From NCBI GenBank assembly GCA_902362975.1, contig CABIYO010000007.1:1-64000 (forward strand): 64,000 bases of DNA. The letters are read 5' to 3'. Of this stretch, positions 23,542 to 31,874 are shown one piece after another; position 1 is the stretch's first letter; the number at the start of each line of letters is the position of its first letter. The notes under the pieces were generated by a model. The model made no database searches. It saw only the letters and a list, made by a program, of their open reading frames with translations, and was not told the DNA's origin. The position numbers were made by a program, and so were the translations under genes. The DNA comes from Caryophanales bacterium (GTDB lineage Bacteria > Bacillota > Bacilli > Exiguobacteriales > Exiguobacteriaceae).

Positions 23542-24672
23542 ATGAAAAAAATTGAAATTGAGACGTGGGCACGACGTAAGCACTTCGAGTTTTTCAAAGC
23601 GTTTGATGCGCCACATTTCAACGTGACGGCAAACGTAGATGTCACGAACCTATATACATATGCCAAGGAGAGCAATCAATCGTTCTTCAAACTCTTTTTA
23701 TACGGTGCGGTGAGAGCGGCGAACGCGATTCCGGAATTGCGCTATCGGATCCGTGGTGAAGAGGTCGTTGAACACGAGGTGGTCCACCCTTCGTTCACAG
23801 TCATGTTAGACGAGGATGTCTTCAACTTTTGTGCGGCTACGTTTTATGAAGATTTACCGACATTCTTACAGGAAGTGACGACGCGGATGGAGCAAGCTGG
23901 CGATGAAGTCGTGATCGGGGATGACGAGCCCGACGACTTACTGTATATCACGAGTGTCCCGTGGATCACGTTCACGAGTATCATGCACCCGACGCATCAG
24001 CAACAACATGACAGCGTGCCACGCATCGCTTGGGGCAAGTTCGAACGCCAAGGCGAGCGTCTGGTCATGCCGTTATCCGTCCAAGCCCATCATGCACTCG
24101 TCGATGGGGTACATATCGGTAAGTATTATGAAACGTTACAAGCATGGTTAGATCAAGAATTCGCACAGGAGGGGACCGACGTGACAGAAGAGAATGAGTT
24201 TGATCGAGCCGTTCGTCTCCGTGAGGAGGGACAACTTGAGCAGGCGAAGCAACTGTTCTTGTCGCTCTTGGGGAAAGATGAAAAGAATCCGAGGCTACAT
24301 GCGTACTGTGCGCGGTGCTATGACTCACTCGGTGAAGAACGTCAAGCGGTCCCGCATTATGAACGGGCCATCCGACTCGGGTTGACGGGGGAAGAGTTGG
24401 CGGAATCATATCTCGGACTCGGCAGTACGTATCGGGCACTCGGACGATACACGGAAGCGGAACAGTTATTTGAAGAGGCAATCGAGCAATTCCCGAATCA
24501 CGGGGCGCTCAAGGTATTTCAAGCGATGACCCATTACAACGTCGGTCGCCATGAAGAAGCGACGGGAACGTTACTTGAGCTGCTTGCAAGTCCGAAACCG
24601 GACGAGAGCATCGCGCGGTACCGGCGTGCCATCGCATTTTATGCAAGAAACTTAAATGAGACATATGACTAA
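23542..24672 (+). CDS. CAT-like acetyltransferase fused to a TPR domain
   Basis: A 376-residue two-part protein. Residues 1-208 form a chloramphenicol-acetyltransferase-like domain with the catalytic HHALVDG (His183-184, Asp188), preceded by SVPWITFTSI and RIAWGKF, as in type A CATs. Residues 214-376 resemble a stand-alone TPR_5 protein, with repeats around EEGQLEQAKQLFLSLL, GEERQAVPHYERAI and GRYTEAEQLFEEAIEQFP. At the junction a complete AGGAGGGG site (24167-24174) precedes an in-frame GTG (24181), so the TPR part may also be made alone. It appears to be a fusion of two formerly adjacent genes. CAT activity is possible but not certain, since many CAT-like proteins act on other substrates. 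Confidence 0.8.
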   Translation: MKKIEIETWARRKHFEFFKAFDAPHFNVTANVDVTNLYTYAKESNQSFFKLFLYGAVRAANAIPELRYRIRGEEVVEHEVVHPSFTVMLDEDVFNFCAATFYEDLPTFLQEVTTRMEQAGDEVVIGDDEPDDLLYITSVPWITFTSIMHPTHQQQHDSVPRIAWGKFERQGERLVMPLSVQAHHALVDGVHIGKYYETLQAWLDQEFAQEGTDVTEENEFDRAVRLREEGQLEQAKQLFLSLLGKDEKNPRLHAYCARCYDSLGEERQAVPHYERAIRLGLTGEELAESYLGLGSTYRALGRYTEAEQLFEEAIEQFPNHGALKVFQAMTHYNVGRHEEATGTLLELLASPKPDESIARYRRAIAFYARNLNETYD

Positions 24673-24683
24673 AGGAGAATGCC

Positions 24684-25142
24684 ATGATTTCATTACGCCC
24701 GATCGATGCACAAAATTGGTATACATGCTGTCACTTGGAATTAAGTGAGCAACAACAGTCGTATATGGAGCCGAATGCGATTTCGTTACTTCAAGCGTTG
24801 TACGAACCGACATTACGTCCACGTGCGATTTATGAAGATGAGACGATGGTCGGCTTTCTCATGTACAACACAGAACTTGAAGAGTTGGATGCATGGTGGA
24901 TTTACCGAATCATGATCGACCATGCTCATCAAGGCAAAGGGATTGGTCGACAAGCGACAGAGCTGATGCTTGAAGAAATCGGTGTAGAGAAACCGATTGT
25001 CGTCGGCTATCACCCTGAGAATGAGGCAGCGCATCACTTATATGAAAGCCTAGGATTCGTTGATGAAGGCCATCGATTCGGTCGTGAAATGGCTGTAATT
25101 CGGGAGGGCAATGAGACGGGAACAACCCGTCATATTTTTTAA
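24684..25142 (+). CDS. GNAT acetyltransferase, diamine N-acetyltransferase-like
   Basis: A 152-residue GNAT. N-terminal LRPIDAQNWYTCCHLELSEQQ and YMEPNAISL match the BltD/spermine acetyltransferase pattern; the acetyl-CoA loop is AHQGKGIGRQA (about 84-94) and HPENEAAHHLYESLGF is motif B. The start lies 11 bases after the CAT-TPR gene behind AAAGGAGAAT, so the two are probably co-transcribed. It resembles the gene at 17824. Confidence 0.82.
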   Translation: MISLRPIDAQNWYTCCHLELSEQQQSYMEPNAISLLQALYEPTLRPRAIYEDETMVGFLMYNTELEELDAWWIYRIMIDHAHQGKGIGRQATELMLEEIGVEKPIVVGYHPENEAAHHLYESLGFVDEGHRFGREMAVIREGNETGTTRHIF

Positions 25143-25152
25143 ATCAAATCGA

Positions 25153-25181
25153 TTGACGGGAAAATATTCGCATGATATATT
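25153..25181 (+). promoter_or_regulatory. Promoter of the mhqR-like operon
   Basis: TTGACG (25153-25158), 17-bp spacer and TATATT (25176-25181) with an upstream TG extended -10. Predicted transcription start falls inside the palindrome at 25182-25199. Confidence 0.75.
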
Positions 25182-25199
25182 TATCTCGAATTAAAGATA
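25182..25199 (+). promoter_or_regulatory. MhqR-type operator palindrome
   Basis: TATCT-CGAATTAA-AGATA, an 18-bp inverted repeat with an AATT centre, directly downstream of the -10. It matches the ATCTCGAATT-type boxes known for Bacillus MhqR. Confidence 0.75.
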
Positions 25200-25244
25200 T
25201 TTGAATTTAAGTTAATGACTCTCTTGGACAAAGGAGGGAGACAG

Positions 25245-25688
25245 ATGGAACTATCTGATGCATTAAAAACAATTACTGTGCTGTTACGTGCCTCTCAGTC
25301 GTTACAAGACCTTGTGAAGCAGGAAATGGCGTCTTATGGATTGAACGCGACCGAGTTCGCCGTACTCGAGTTTTTATATCATAAAGGGGATCAACCGATT
25401 CAAGTCATCGGGAAGAAAATTCTTCTCTCGAGCGGAAGCATGACGTACGTCGTGGACCGATTAGAAGAAAAAGGATATCTCATTCGTAAGGCTTGTCCGA
25501 GCGATCGTCGCATCACATACGCTGCGCTGACAGATGACGGAGAGCGCTTGATGCAAGATATTTTCCCTAAGCATACGGAGCATATGAACGCTGTGTTTGA
25601 AGGGATGCAATTAAACGAAACGATTGAACAGTTGAAACAAATAGGAAAGCGGGCAGAAGCCGCAAAAAAATTTAATCATGTATCTTGA
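25245..25688 (+). CDS. mhqR: MarR-type repressor, MhqR-like
   Basis: A 147-residue MarR regulator. In Bacillus MhqR represses genes that detoxify hydroquinones, catechols and other electrophiles. The winged helix covers about 28-95 (QVIGKKILLSSGSMTYVVDRLEEKGYLIRK, wing CPSDRRITYAALTDDGERL). ATG 25245 follows AAAGGAGGGAG; the frame extends to 25215 without another good site. The gene leads an operon with a ring-cleavage-type dioxygenase and an FMN reductase, the classical MhqR target types, and an MhqR-type palindrome sits at its promoter. The first Cys is near residue 84 in the wing. Confidence 0.85.
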   Translation: MELSDALKTITVLLRASQSLQDLVKQEMASYGLNATEFAVLEFLYHKGDQPIQVIGKKILLSSGSMTYVVDRLEEKGYLIRKACPSDRRITYAALTDDGERLMQDIFPKHTEHMNAVFEGMQLNETIEQLKQIGKRAEAAKKFNHVS

Positions 25689-25715
25689 AATCAAGGTATA
25701 AAAGGAGAGAGACCG

Positions 25716-26708
25716 ATGAAACACGTAAAAGGAATTCACCACGTCACGGCGATTACAAGTAGTGCCGAAAAAAACTACGATTTCTTCACTCACGTGCTAG
25801 GCATGCGTTTGGTGAAAAAAACGGTCAACCAGGACGACATTCAAACGTATCATTTATTCTTTGCGGACGATAAAGGAAACGCAGGGACAGACATGACCTT
25901 CTTCGACTTCCCAGGTATCCCGAAAGGTAAACACGGGACAAATGAAATCGCGAAGACATCGTTCCGCGTGCCGACTGATGAAGCGTTGACGTATTGGGTC
26001 CGTCGCTTCGACCGTCTCGGCGTCGAGCACGAAGGCATTCAAGAACAGTTCGGGAAGAAGACGCTCTCGTTCATCGACTTTGATGAGCAGGCGTATCAAC
26101 TCATCTCGGATGAGTTCAACGAAGGCATCGCGTCGGGGGAGCCGTGGAAGAACGGTCCAATCCCGCTTGAATACGCGATTACGGGACTCGGTCCAATCTT
26201 TATTCGCATCGCAGACATCACATATTTCAAACAAGTGATGGAGCAAGTGATGCTATTTAAAGAGATTGGACGAGAAGGTGATGTGTATCTCTTTGAAGGA
26301 GGTGAAGGTGGAAACGGAGCGCAAGTGATCGTCATTCACGACGAGACATCTCCACAAGCGCGTCAAGGGTTCGGTACCGTGCATCATGTCGCATTCCGTG
26401 TCGAAGACCGTAGCGTCCTCGATGAATGGACAGCACGTCTCCAACAGTTCGGTTTGCCAACTTCTGGCTACGTCGATCGCTTCTTCTTTGAATCATCCTA
26501 TGCACGTGTTGCGCCGCAAATCTTGTTCGAATGGGCGACAGATGGACCTGGATTCATGGGAGACGAGCCGTACGAGACGGTCGGTGAGAAGTTGTCACTC
26601 CCGCCATTCCTCGAAGCGAAACGTTCGCAAATCGAGGCGATGGTACGACCAATCGATACGGTCAGAAGTACGAAAATATTTGAGAAAGAATATGAGGGCA
26701 TGAAATGA
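25716..26708 (+). CDS. mhqO: Ring-cleaving-dioxygenase-like VOC protein, MhqO-like
   Basis: A 330-residue protein with two VOC modules, about 1-140 (HHVTAITSSAEKNYDFFTHVLGMRLVKKTVNQDD) and 150-310 (HHVAFRVED, SGYVDRFFFESSYARVAPQILFEWATDGPGF). Metal ligands HH at about 8-9, H at about 225 and E at about 270 are present. This is the MhqO/MhqE/MhqA class of glyoxalase/dioxygenases induced by methylhydroquinone. It lies 28 bases after mhqR behind AAAGGAGAGAG. The reaction is inferred from family knowledge. Confidence 0.87.
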   Translation: MKHVKGIHHVTAITSSAEKNYDFFTHVLGMRLVKKTVNQDDIQTYHLFFADDKGNAGTDMTFFDFPGIPKGKHGTNEIAKTSFRVPTDEALTYWVRRFDRLGVEHEGIQEQFGKKTLSFIDFDEQAYQLISDEFNEGIASGEPWKNGPIPLEYAITGLGPIFIRIADITYFKQVMEQVMLFKEIGREGDVYLFEGGEGGNGAQVIVIHDETSPQARQGFGTVHHVAFRVEDRSVLDEWTARLQQFGLPTSGYVDRFFFESSYARVAPQILFEWATDGPGFMGDEPYETVGEKLSLPPFLEAKRSQIEAMVRPIDTVRSTKIFEKEYEGMK

Positions 26709-26770
26709 GTTTCTTAAATCGCTTGTTTGGAAAATCAGATGCATCACAACATAACCAAGGAGGAACTACT

Positions 26771-27334
26771 ATGTTAAACATCGGAATCGTACTCGGATCA
26801 ACTCGTGAAGGTCGCGTCAGTCCACAAGTCGGGGAATGGGTGAAAGAACTCGCCGACAAACGTGGCGATGCCAACTATGAAGTCATCGACATCGCAGACT
26901 ACAACTTGCCACTTCTCGGCGAAGCGGGTCAAGACGCATCTGGCGCAGCGGCCTGGTCGGAGAAAATTGCGCAAATGGACGGATTCATCTTCATCGTCCA
27001 AGAATATAACCATTCCATCTCAGCATCTCTTAAAAACGCACTCGACTACTTACGCGTCGAATGGAACAACAAAGCAGCCGGAATCGTCTCATACGGTTCT
27101 GTTGGTGGAGCACGGGCAACAGAACATTTACGGGGCATTTTGAGTGAATTGTCAATCGCTCACGTACGTGTCCATCCTGCACTCTCACTCTTCACGGACT
27201 TCGAGAACGGTACGCATTTCGCTCCGAAAGAAGTTCAAGCACAATCGGTCAACGATATGCTCGACCAACTCCTTCCATGGACGGAAGCGATGCAATCGGT
27301 CCGTACGAAAGCCGGAGAAGTTGCAAACAATTAA
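26771..27334 (+). CDS. NADPH-dependent FMN reductase
   Basis: A 187-residue flavodoxin-like reductase that probably reduces quinones, azo compounds or chromate two electrons at a time. FMN-binding loop GSTREGRVSPQVGEW (about 8-22), YNLPLL, and QEYNHSISASLKNALDYLRVEWNNKAAGIVSYGSVGG (about 78-114) are diagnostic. ATG 26771 has AAGGAGGAAC seven bases before it. A start at 26705 overlapping the mhqO stop (ATGA) would add 22 residues (SFLNRLFGKSDAS) and cannot be ruled out. Third gene of the mhqR operon. Confidence 0.87.
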   Translation: MLNIGIVLGSTREGRVSPQVGEWVKELADKRGDANYEVIDIADYNLPLLGEAGQDASGAAAWSEKIAQMDGFIFIVQEYNHSISASLKNALDYLRVEWNNKAAGIVSYGSVGGARATEHLRGILSELSIAHVRVHPALSLFTDFENGTHFAPKEVQAQSVNDMLDQLLPWTEAMQSVRTKAGEVANN

Positions 27335-27346
27335 CAAATCACGAAG

Positions 27347-27371
27347 CCAGCCTAAATTTAGGCTGGTTTTT
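27347..27371 (+). terminator. Terminator of the mhqR-like operon
   Basis: A fully palindromic 20-bp stem CCAGCCTAAA/TTTAGGCTGG followed by five T. Confidence 0.92.
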
Positions 27372-27424
27372 GTGCGTTTTCAGAACAGGTCGTGTAAAGT
27401 TGGAAAGGATTAGGGGGGGTGCAG

Positions 27425-27904
27425 ATGTGGAATCGTAAAATCGTCACAGCATCCATCGCTTCGCCCGTCTATGCGATCCTGTTAGCGTGTGGGGTCACTA
27501 TGATGGGTGTACGAGAAAATGGAGGGATGAGTGGCGTACTGAATGGCTTCCTTTTGATGACGGTTGCCTATGTAACGGTCAGTTTTCCGATTATGTTGAC
27601 CTACGGTGTCGTGACCTCATGGTGCAGTGACTGGTTGGCGAATCGACTCAGTTCGAAACGATTCAGGAGGTTCACTTCGTTTGTTTTACATATACTATTC
27701 GGGCTCGTCTTATCATGGCTCAGTCTTCTCGCAGCGACCTTGTTTTACTTGGTGGATTGTCTACTACAGCATCAGGGAGACATAACAAAACCACAAACAG
27801 TGAAAAGTCTGCTCATCCCAATCGGATATTTACCTATTGTAACGGGAAGTGTGAATATCATCGATCTCATCCAAGATCTTTTCGTTCGATTCAACTTCTT
27901 TTAG
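27425..27904 (+). CDS. Integral membrane protein of unknown family
   Basis: A 159-residue protein with four hydrophobic segments (about 9-29, 37-65, 80-108 and 128-145), no recognised motif and a high Leu/Val content. ATG 27425 follows TAGGGGGGGT; the alternative GTG at 27419 overlaps that site. It lies alone between the mhqR operon terminator and a divergent-function oxidoreductase. Role unknown. Confidence 0.65.
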   Translation: MWNRKIVTASIASPVYAILLACGVTMMGVRENGGMSGVLNGFLLMTVAYVTVSFPIMLTYGVVTSWCSDWLANRLSSKRFRRFTSFVLHILFGLVLSWLSLLAATLFYLVDCLLQHQGDITKPQTVKSLLIPIGYLPIVTGSVNIIDLIQDLFVRFNFF

Positions 27905-27944
27905 GGAAACGAACAAGGATACATTAACATAAGGAGGGGTAAAA

Positions 27945-29012
27945 ATGAGATGGATGATTTATGGGGCGAATGGCTATACGGGTGAGCTGATTGCACGACA
28001 AGCCGCTCGTGACGGAATGCGTCCGGTTCTTGCCGGACGAAACGCAAAAGCGATTCATCGCCTAGGAGATGAACTGGGTTGCGAGACATCGATTTTTGCA
28101 TTGAGTCGTGAAGCCGCAATCGAGGCGCTTCACGATGTAGATTTAGTCCTTCATTGTGCAGGTCCTTTCACGGATACGAGCCAAGTGATGATCGAGGCAT
28201 GTCTAGAGACAGGTACGCATTACTTAGATATTACCGGGGAAATCGACGTGTTCGAATATGTCCATTCTAAACAGCGAGCGGCTCAAGCCAAAGAACGTGG
28301 TGTGATTTTATGCTCGGGTGTCGGATTTGATGTCATTCCGACCGACTGTGTCGCGCGGAAATTAAAAGAGTTGATACCGGATGCGACAACACTCGCTCTT
28401 GGCTTTTCGGCGGCAGCCGGCATCTCACCAGGAACCATGAAGACGGCCGTTCGTGGACTAGGGTCGAGTAGTGTGGAACGTGTGAACGGCAAATTATCAC
28501 CATTTCCAATTGGGGCAAAGCGGAGAACGATTGATTTTGGTCGCGGAAGCCGTACCGCCATTGCGATTCCGTGGGGAGACGTTTCGACCGCCTACTACAC
28601 GACGGACATTCCGAATATTACGACATGGGTACCAGTGCCGACAGCGGCCGCCTATGCTGCTCGCGCTTTGTCATGGTTAAGCCCGATTCTCGGAAAAGAG
28701 GCCGTGCAGGAACGATTGCTCCGTTACGTCGACGAAAACGTATCGGGACCTGACGAGGCTGTACGTGAAAAATCATCGACGTACGTATGGGGCGAAGCAA
28801 CGAATGGGGAAGGACGAAAAGTAGTCGTCCGTATTCAAACGGCGAGTACGTATGCCTTCACCGTGTACGGGGCGCTCGCCGTCGTCAAGCGATTGCTCGG
28901 TTCGGGTGGGATGCTAGCTGGAAGTTTCACCCCGGCCATGCTATTCGGATCCCACTTTGTCGAAGAGATTCAAGGTTCCTCCTCGTTCGTGATTGATGAG
29001 ATTCGTCCATGA
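27945..29012 (+). CDS. Saccharopine-dehydrogenase-like oxidoreductase
   Basis: A 355-residue protein with an N-terminal NAD(P)-binding fold: MIYGANGYTGELIARQAARDGMRPVLAGRN (4-33), then DVDLVLHCAGPFTD (about 64-77), HYLDITGEIDVFE and GVGFDVIPTDCVA, all characteristic of the saccharopine dehydrogenase/trans-acting enoyl reductase family. Substrate unknown; proteins of this type act on lipid precursors or amino acids. RBS AAGGAGGGG. Its stop overlaps the start of a NUDIX fragment (ATGA). Confidence 0.85.
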   Translation: MRWMIYGANGYTGELIARQAARDGMRPVLAGRNAKAIHRLGDELGCETSIFALSREAAIEALHDVDLVLHCAGPFTDTSQVMIEACLETGTHYLDITGEIDVFEYVHSKQRAAQAKERGVILCSGVGFDVIPTDCVARKLKELIPDATTLALGFSAAAGISPGTMKTAVRGLGSSSVERVNGKLSPFPIGAKRRTIDFGRGSRTAIAIPWGDVSTAYYTTDIPNITTWVPVPTAAAYAARALSWLSPILGKEAVQERLLRYVDENVSGPDEAVREKSSTYVWGEATNGEGRKVVVRIQTASTYAFTVYGALAVVKRLLGSGGMLAGSFTPAMLFGSHFVEEIQGSSSFVIDEIRP

Positions 29013-29149
29013 ATCGAGAAGTCTGGGATTTACTCGACGAAAACCGGGAACCGCTAGGACGAACGCATTTTCGTGGCGATGAACTAGAGCCGCGTACGTT
29101 TCATACGGTCATCTCATTCGACCGTGAACATGTGCTACACTCAACATAG
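29009..29149 (+). pseudogene. 46-codon N-terminal fragment of a NUDIX hydrolase
   Basis: ATG 29009 overlaps the preceding stop codon and encodes NREVWDLLDENREPLGRTHFRG, the N terminus of YfcD/IDI-like NUDIX hydrolases, followed by ELEPRTFHTVISF. The frame ends at TAG 29147 before the NUDIX box, and the next intact gene starts 22 bases later. The catalytic part has been deleted. Confidence 0.75.
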
Positions 29150-29171
29150 AATATACAAGGGAGGGAACAGC

Positions 29172-29966
29172 GTGAATCGTTTAGAATTGGCACGGCGTAT
29201 CGAACGCATCAAAGCAGAGGGGACGTCTGCTTACATTCGACATCGTAAACAAACCCCTCCCTATGAAGGTGCGGAACTACACGTAGAAGGAAAAGGTCAT
29301 GTGTTCAAAATGGGAAATATGAGTTTTGCGGTCGGATTTGGATTGAATCGGCCGACAAGCTTTTACGACCTGCATCAAATGGAAAAATGGGTGCGAGGGA
29401 AGAACGTATCACGTCTACATATTGAGGTTTGCCCATTAGCGGAAGATTCCTTGCTTCGCTTATTGCAAGAACGTAACTACACGCTCGATCATTTTTTAGA
29501 TGTATGGACATTAGATTTGACAAAGCATGCCTCCACATCTGTACCGACTCAGGTCGAAAAAGTGAAGGATGAGACACTCCATGAGTGGGCATACGCCGTT
29601 GCGGCTGGATTCGCCGAGTCGGGCACAATCCTTCAAGAGACGATCGATACAGCCAAAGGCTTTTACGCACTACCGGGTAATCATGCTTATCTCGTGCGAG
29701 AAGAGGATGCTGTCGTAGCGGGTGGGATTTTAGCCACGCAAGACGGGATTGGAGAGTTGTTCCTGACGAGCACGGTTCCGACGTATCGGCAAAAAGGGTA
29801 CCAAACGCAACTTATTTTGGAACGAATTGCCGAAGCAAAAGCACTTGGATGCAATCTGTTGACGGTCACGACGAAAGTCGATTCGGCGTCCGGTCGCAAC
29901 ATGGAACGGCTTGGATTTCAGCCGTTCTATCAAAAAGCGGTCATGAAAAGTCCAATCCTTAAATGA
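29172..29966 (+). CDS. GNAT-family acetyltransferase, two-domain
   Basis: A 264-residue protein. Residues 1-130 form a divergent N-terminal GNAT-like half (FGLNRPTSFYDLHQMEKW, HIEVCPLAEDSLLRLLQERNY); residues 130-260 carry the acetyl-CoA domain with GGILATQDGIGELFLTSTVP, TYRQKGYQTQLI and the ending SGRNMERLGFQPFYQKAVM. The GTG start at 29172 follows AAGGGAGGGAA; an upstream frame begins inside the NUDIX fragment. Substrate unknown. Confidence 0.8.
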   Translation: MNRLELARRIERIKAEGTSAYIRHRKQTPPYEGAELHVEGKGHVFKMGNMSFAVGFGLNRPTSFYDLHQMEKWVRGKNVSRLHIEVCPLAEDSLLRLLQERNYTLDHFLDVWTLDLTKHASTSVPTQVEKVKDETLHEWAYAVAAGFAESGTILQETIDTAKGFYALPGNHAYLVREEDAVVAGGILATQDGIGELFLTSTVPTYRQKGYQTQLILERIAEAKALGCNLLTVTTKVDSASGRNMERLGFQPFYQKAVMKSPILK

Positions 29967-29998
29967 GCAGGTCGCCTCGAGTGAGGCGACCTGCTTTT
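29967..29998 (+). terminator. Terminator after the two-domain GNAT gene
   Basis: A perfect 12-bp stem GCAGGTCGCCTC/GAGGCGACCTGC followed by TTTT, between convergent genes. Confidence 0.88.
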
Positions 29999-30001
29999 CG
30001 A

Positions 30002-30787
30002 TTACAAGAGTGATTCAGCCCCATCGACGTATACTTCAGAGCCGGTGACGTGGCTCGACATGTTGCTCGCGAAAAATAAGGCGACATCGGCGACTTGTTT
30101 CGCGGAGCCCGATTTTCCGGCAAGCGGTTGATTCCCAAGTGGATATTCGATTGGAATGACGATTTCTTCGAGCAACGCATCGTCTCGATTGGTCGAATCG
30201 TCAATATTCGTATCGATGGCCCCGGGACAAATGGAATTGACACGAATCCCGAATTGAGCGAGTTCCGCAGCAGCCATTTTCGCAAAGCCAGTTTGACCTG
30301 CTTTTGTCGTCGCGTAGCCACTGAATCCGAAATTTTTAAAATAGCGGTTCCCGTTGATCGATGAAGTAATAATGATACTCCCGCCATTCTCTTTCAAATG
30401 AGGAATGGCATGTTTGACGGTCAAAAACGTTCCCGTCAGATTCGTCTCCACCACGCCATTCCAATCATCCAATGATAAATGTTCGATTGGTGTGATGGTC
30501 CCGTTTCGACCGGCGTTCGCGAAGACGATATCGAGTTGACCAAATCGTTCCATTGTCCGTTCGTAGGCCTCTTTCATTGCGGATTCATCCGACACATCTG
30601 CACTGATGCCGATGGCGCGTTCTTCCCCGACAAGGCTTGCGAGACGCATCGCATCTTCTTCATTCAAATCGACAATGGCGACTTTTGCTCCGGCTTGAAT
30701 GAAGCGGATGACCGCGGCACGTCCGATTCCGGAGGCTGCCCCGGTCACAAACGCTACTTTTCCAGATAGTAATTTATTTGAAATCAA
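30002..30787 (-). CDS. Short-chain dehydrogenase/reductase
   Basis: A 261-residue classical SDR. Cofactor loop TGAASGIG (about 15-22), D at about 40 in VAIVDLNEED suggesting NAD(H) preference, NAG at about 93-95, catalytic Ser in TSSINGN, YATTK (Tyr and Lys active residues) and the NSICPGAIDT loop are all present. A TTG start at 30787 has GGAG nine bases upstream; the GTG at 30796 overlaps that site. Substrate not predictable. Ends beside the terminator shared with the GNAT gene. Confidence 0.88.
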   Translation of the reverse strand: MISNKLLSGKVAFVTGAASGIGRAAVIRFIQAGAKVAIVDLNEEDAMRLASLVGEERAIGISADVSDESAMKEAYERTMERFGQLDIVFANAGRNGTITPIEHLSLDDWNGVVETNLTGTFLTVKHAIPHLKENGGSIIITSSINGNRYFKNFGFSGYATTKAGQTGFAKMAAAELAQFGIRVNSICPGAIDTNIDDSTNRDDALLEEIVIPIEYPLGNQPLAGKSGSAKQVADVALFFASNMSSHVTGSEVYVDGAESLL

Positions 30788-30861
30788 TCCGATCACTCCT
30801 TTTTATGATTCTGTTCTCATATTCCACAGTTCTGGAAAAGTTACGCTTCATTTCAAAAAAA

Positions 30862-31176
30862 TCATGGCGCGGTGACTTCGATCGTGCGTGCGATGTTCAA
30901 GTTCGAATCCGTCGGGATGACCTCGATTGTTACCAGTTGGCCGCTCTGTAGTCCTTGTACGCTATTGACGATGCCGGTGACTTCGGTTTGATCATTGATT
31001 AAGATGACACGCAATGTGATTTTTTCCGAGGATTCGGTAGATTCAATCAATATTTGGGGGATATCGACTCGTTCAATCTGTCCTTCGACCATGTTGTCAT
31101 TCCACGTGCTCATCCAATAAACGGCGACTAAAAAAAGACCGAGAAAGATTAAGGCAAAGGTTAATCGTGAACTCAT
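30862..31176 (-). CDS. Small membrane-anchored or secreted protein
   Basis: A 104-residue protein with one N-terminal hydrophobic segment (about 5-23) and an extracytoplasmic beta-rich part containing VEGQIERVDIPQILIES, a short OB-like pattern, and DSNLNIARTIEV. No Cys, so not a lipoprotein. No family recognised. ATG 31176 follows AAGGAGTGAGG. It precedes the SDR gene on the same strand with about 75 bases between them. Confidence 0.65.
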   Translation of the reverse strand: MSSRLTFALIFLGLFLVAVYWMSTWNDNMVEGQIERVDIPQILIESTESSEKITLRVILINDQTEVTGIVNSVQGLQSGQLVTIEVIPTDSNLNIARTIEVTAP

Positions 31177-31318
31177 GTCTACCTCACTCCTTTGTCGTCC
31201 CGTTTCGCATCTTATCTAATTTACCTTTACCCGGAAATTCTCTCATTACTTGAAAAAATAGTAGGAATCACAAGAAAAATGGGGAATAGAAAGGAAAACG
31301 AAAAGGTGAGGTGTGGGC

Positions 31319-31627
31319 ATGTGGATGATGGTTGGTGCGCTAGGATTGGTTGCTTGTGTATGGATTGCGTTTGGTTGGTTTACCATTGGTAATGCAAAGC
31401 GACGGGTCTGGGGAGGTCTTTTTTCACTCAGTATGACTTGCCTGTTCGCACCGCTCTTCCTCGTGAAACTTGGAGAACAGTATGGATTTGTGGGGATTCA
31501 AGTAGGGTTGACCGCTTTATTCGGTGTACTCGCAGGTGCATTTTTCTTTGTGGCACTCGGATGGACAGGACGCCCGGCGAAAGTTCGAAAAGTGAGAACG
31601 TTATCGGAAGACCCTGATTTATTTTGA
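31319..31627 (+). CDS. Small three-helix membrane protein
   Basis: A 102-residue protein with three hydrophobic segments (about 5-22, 32-50 and 58-80) and a basic tail (RPAKVRKVR). No family recognised. ATG 31319 follows AAAAGGTGAGG, better spaced than the GTG at 31313. Divergent from the 104-residue membrane-anchored protein gene. Confidence 0.6.
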   Translation: MWMMVGALGLVACVWIAFGWFTIGNAKRRVWGGLFSLSMTCLFAPLFLVKLGEQYGFVGIQVGLTALFGVLAGAFFFVALGWTGRPAKVRKVRTLSEDPDLF

Positions 31628-31690
31628 AGCATGACTTACCACTCCTACGGTATAATGCGGTCATAATGATGTTACGAGGGAGTGGGGATC

Positions 31691-31858
31691 ATGATTAAAC
31701 CGCCAAAGTTGCAAGTGGGGGATACGATAGGGATCATTACGCCTTCTTTTCCGGCACCTGTTCAGTTTGAGGGGCGTTACCAACGTGGGGTTGAACAGCT
31801 CAAGCGGATGGGATTCAAGTTGAGTTGGATGCAACAAATGGGGTTATCCGATTTTTAG
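31691..31858 (+). pseudogene. N-terminal fragment of an LD-carboxypeptidase (S66/MccF-like)
   Basis: The 55-codon frame begins IKPPKLQVGDTIGIITPSFPAP and GVEQLKRMGFKL, the hallmark N terminus of S66 serine peptidases (about 300-340 residues when complete), then ends at TAG 31856. The nucleophile Ser and catalytic Glu/His regions are missing. GAGGGAGTGGGG and a TATAAT upstream remain intact. Confidence 0.8.
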
Positions 31859-31874
31859 AAGATGGGGTGTCGAT

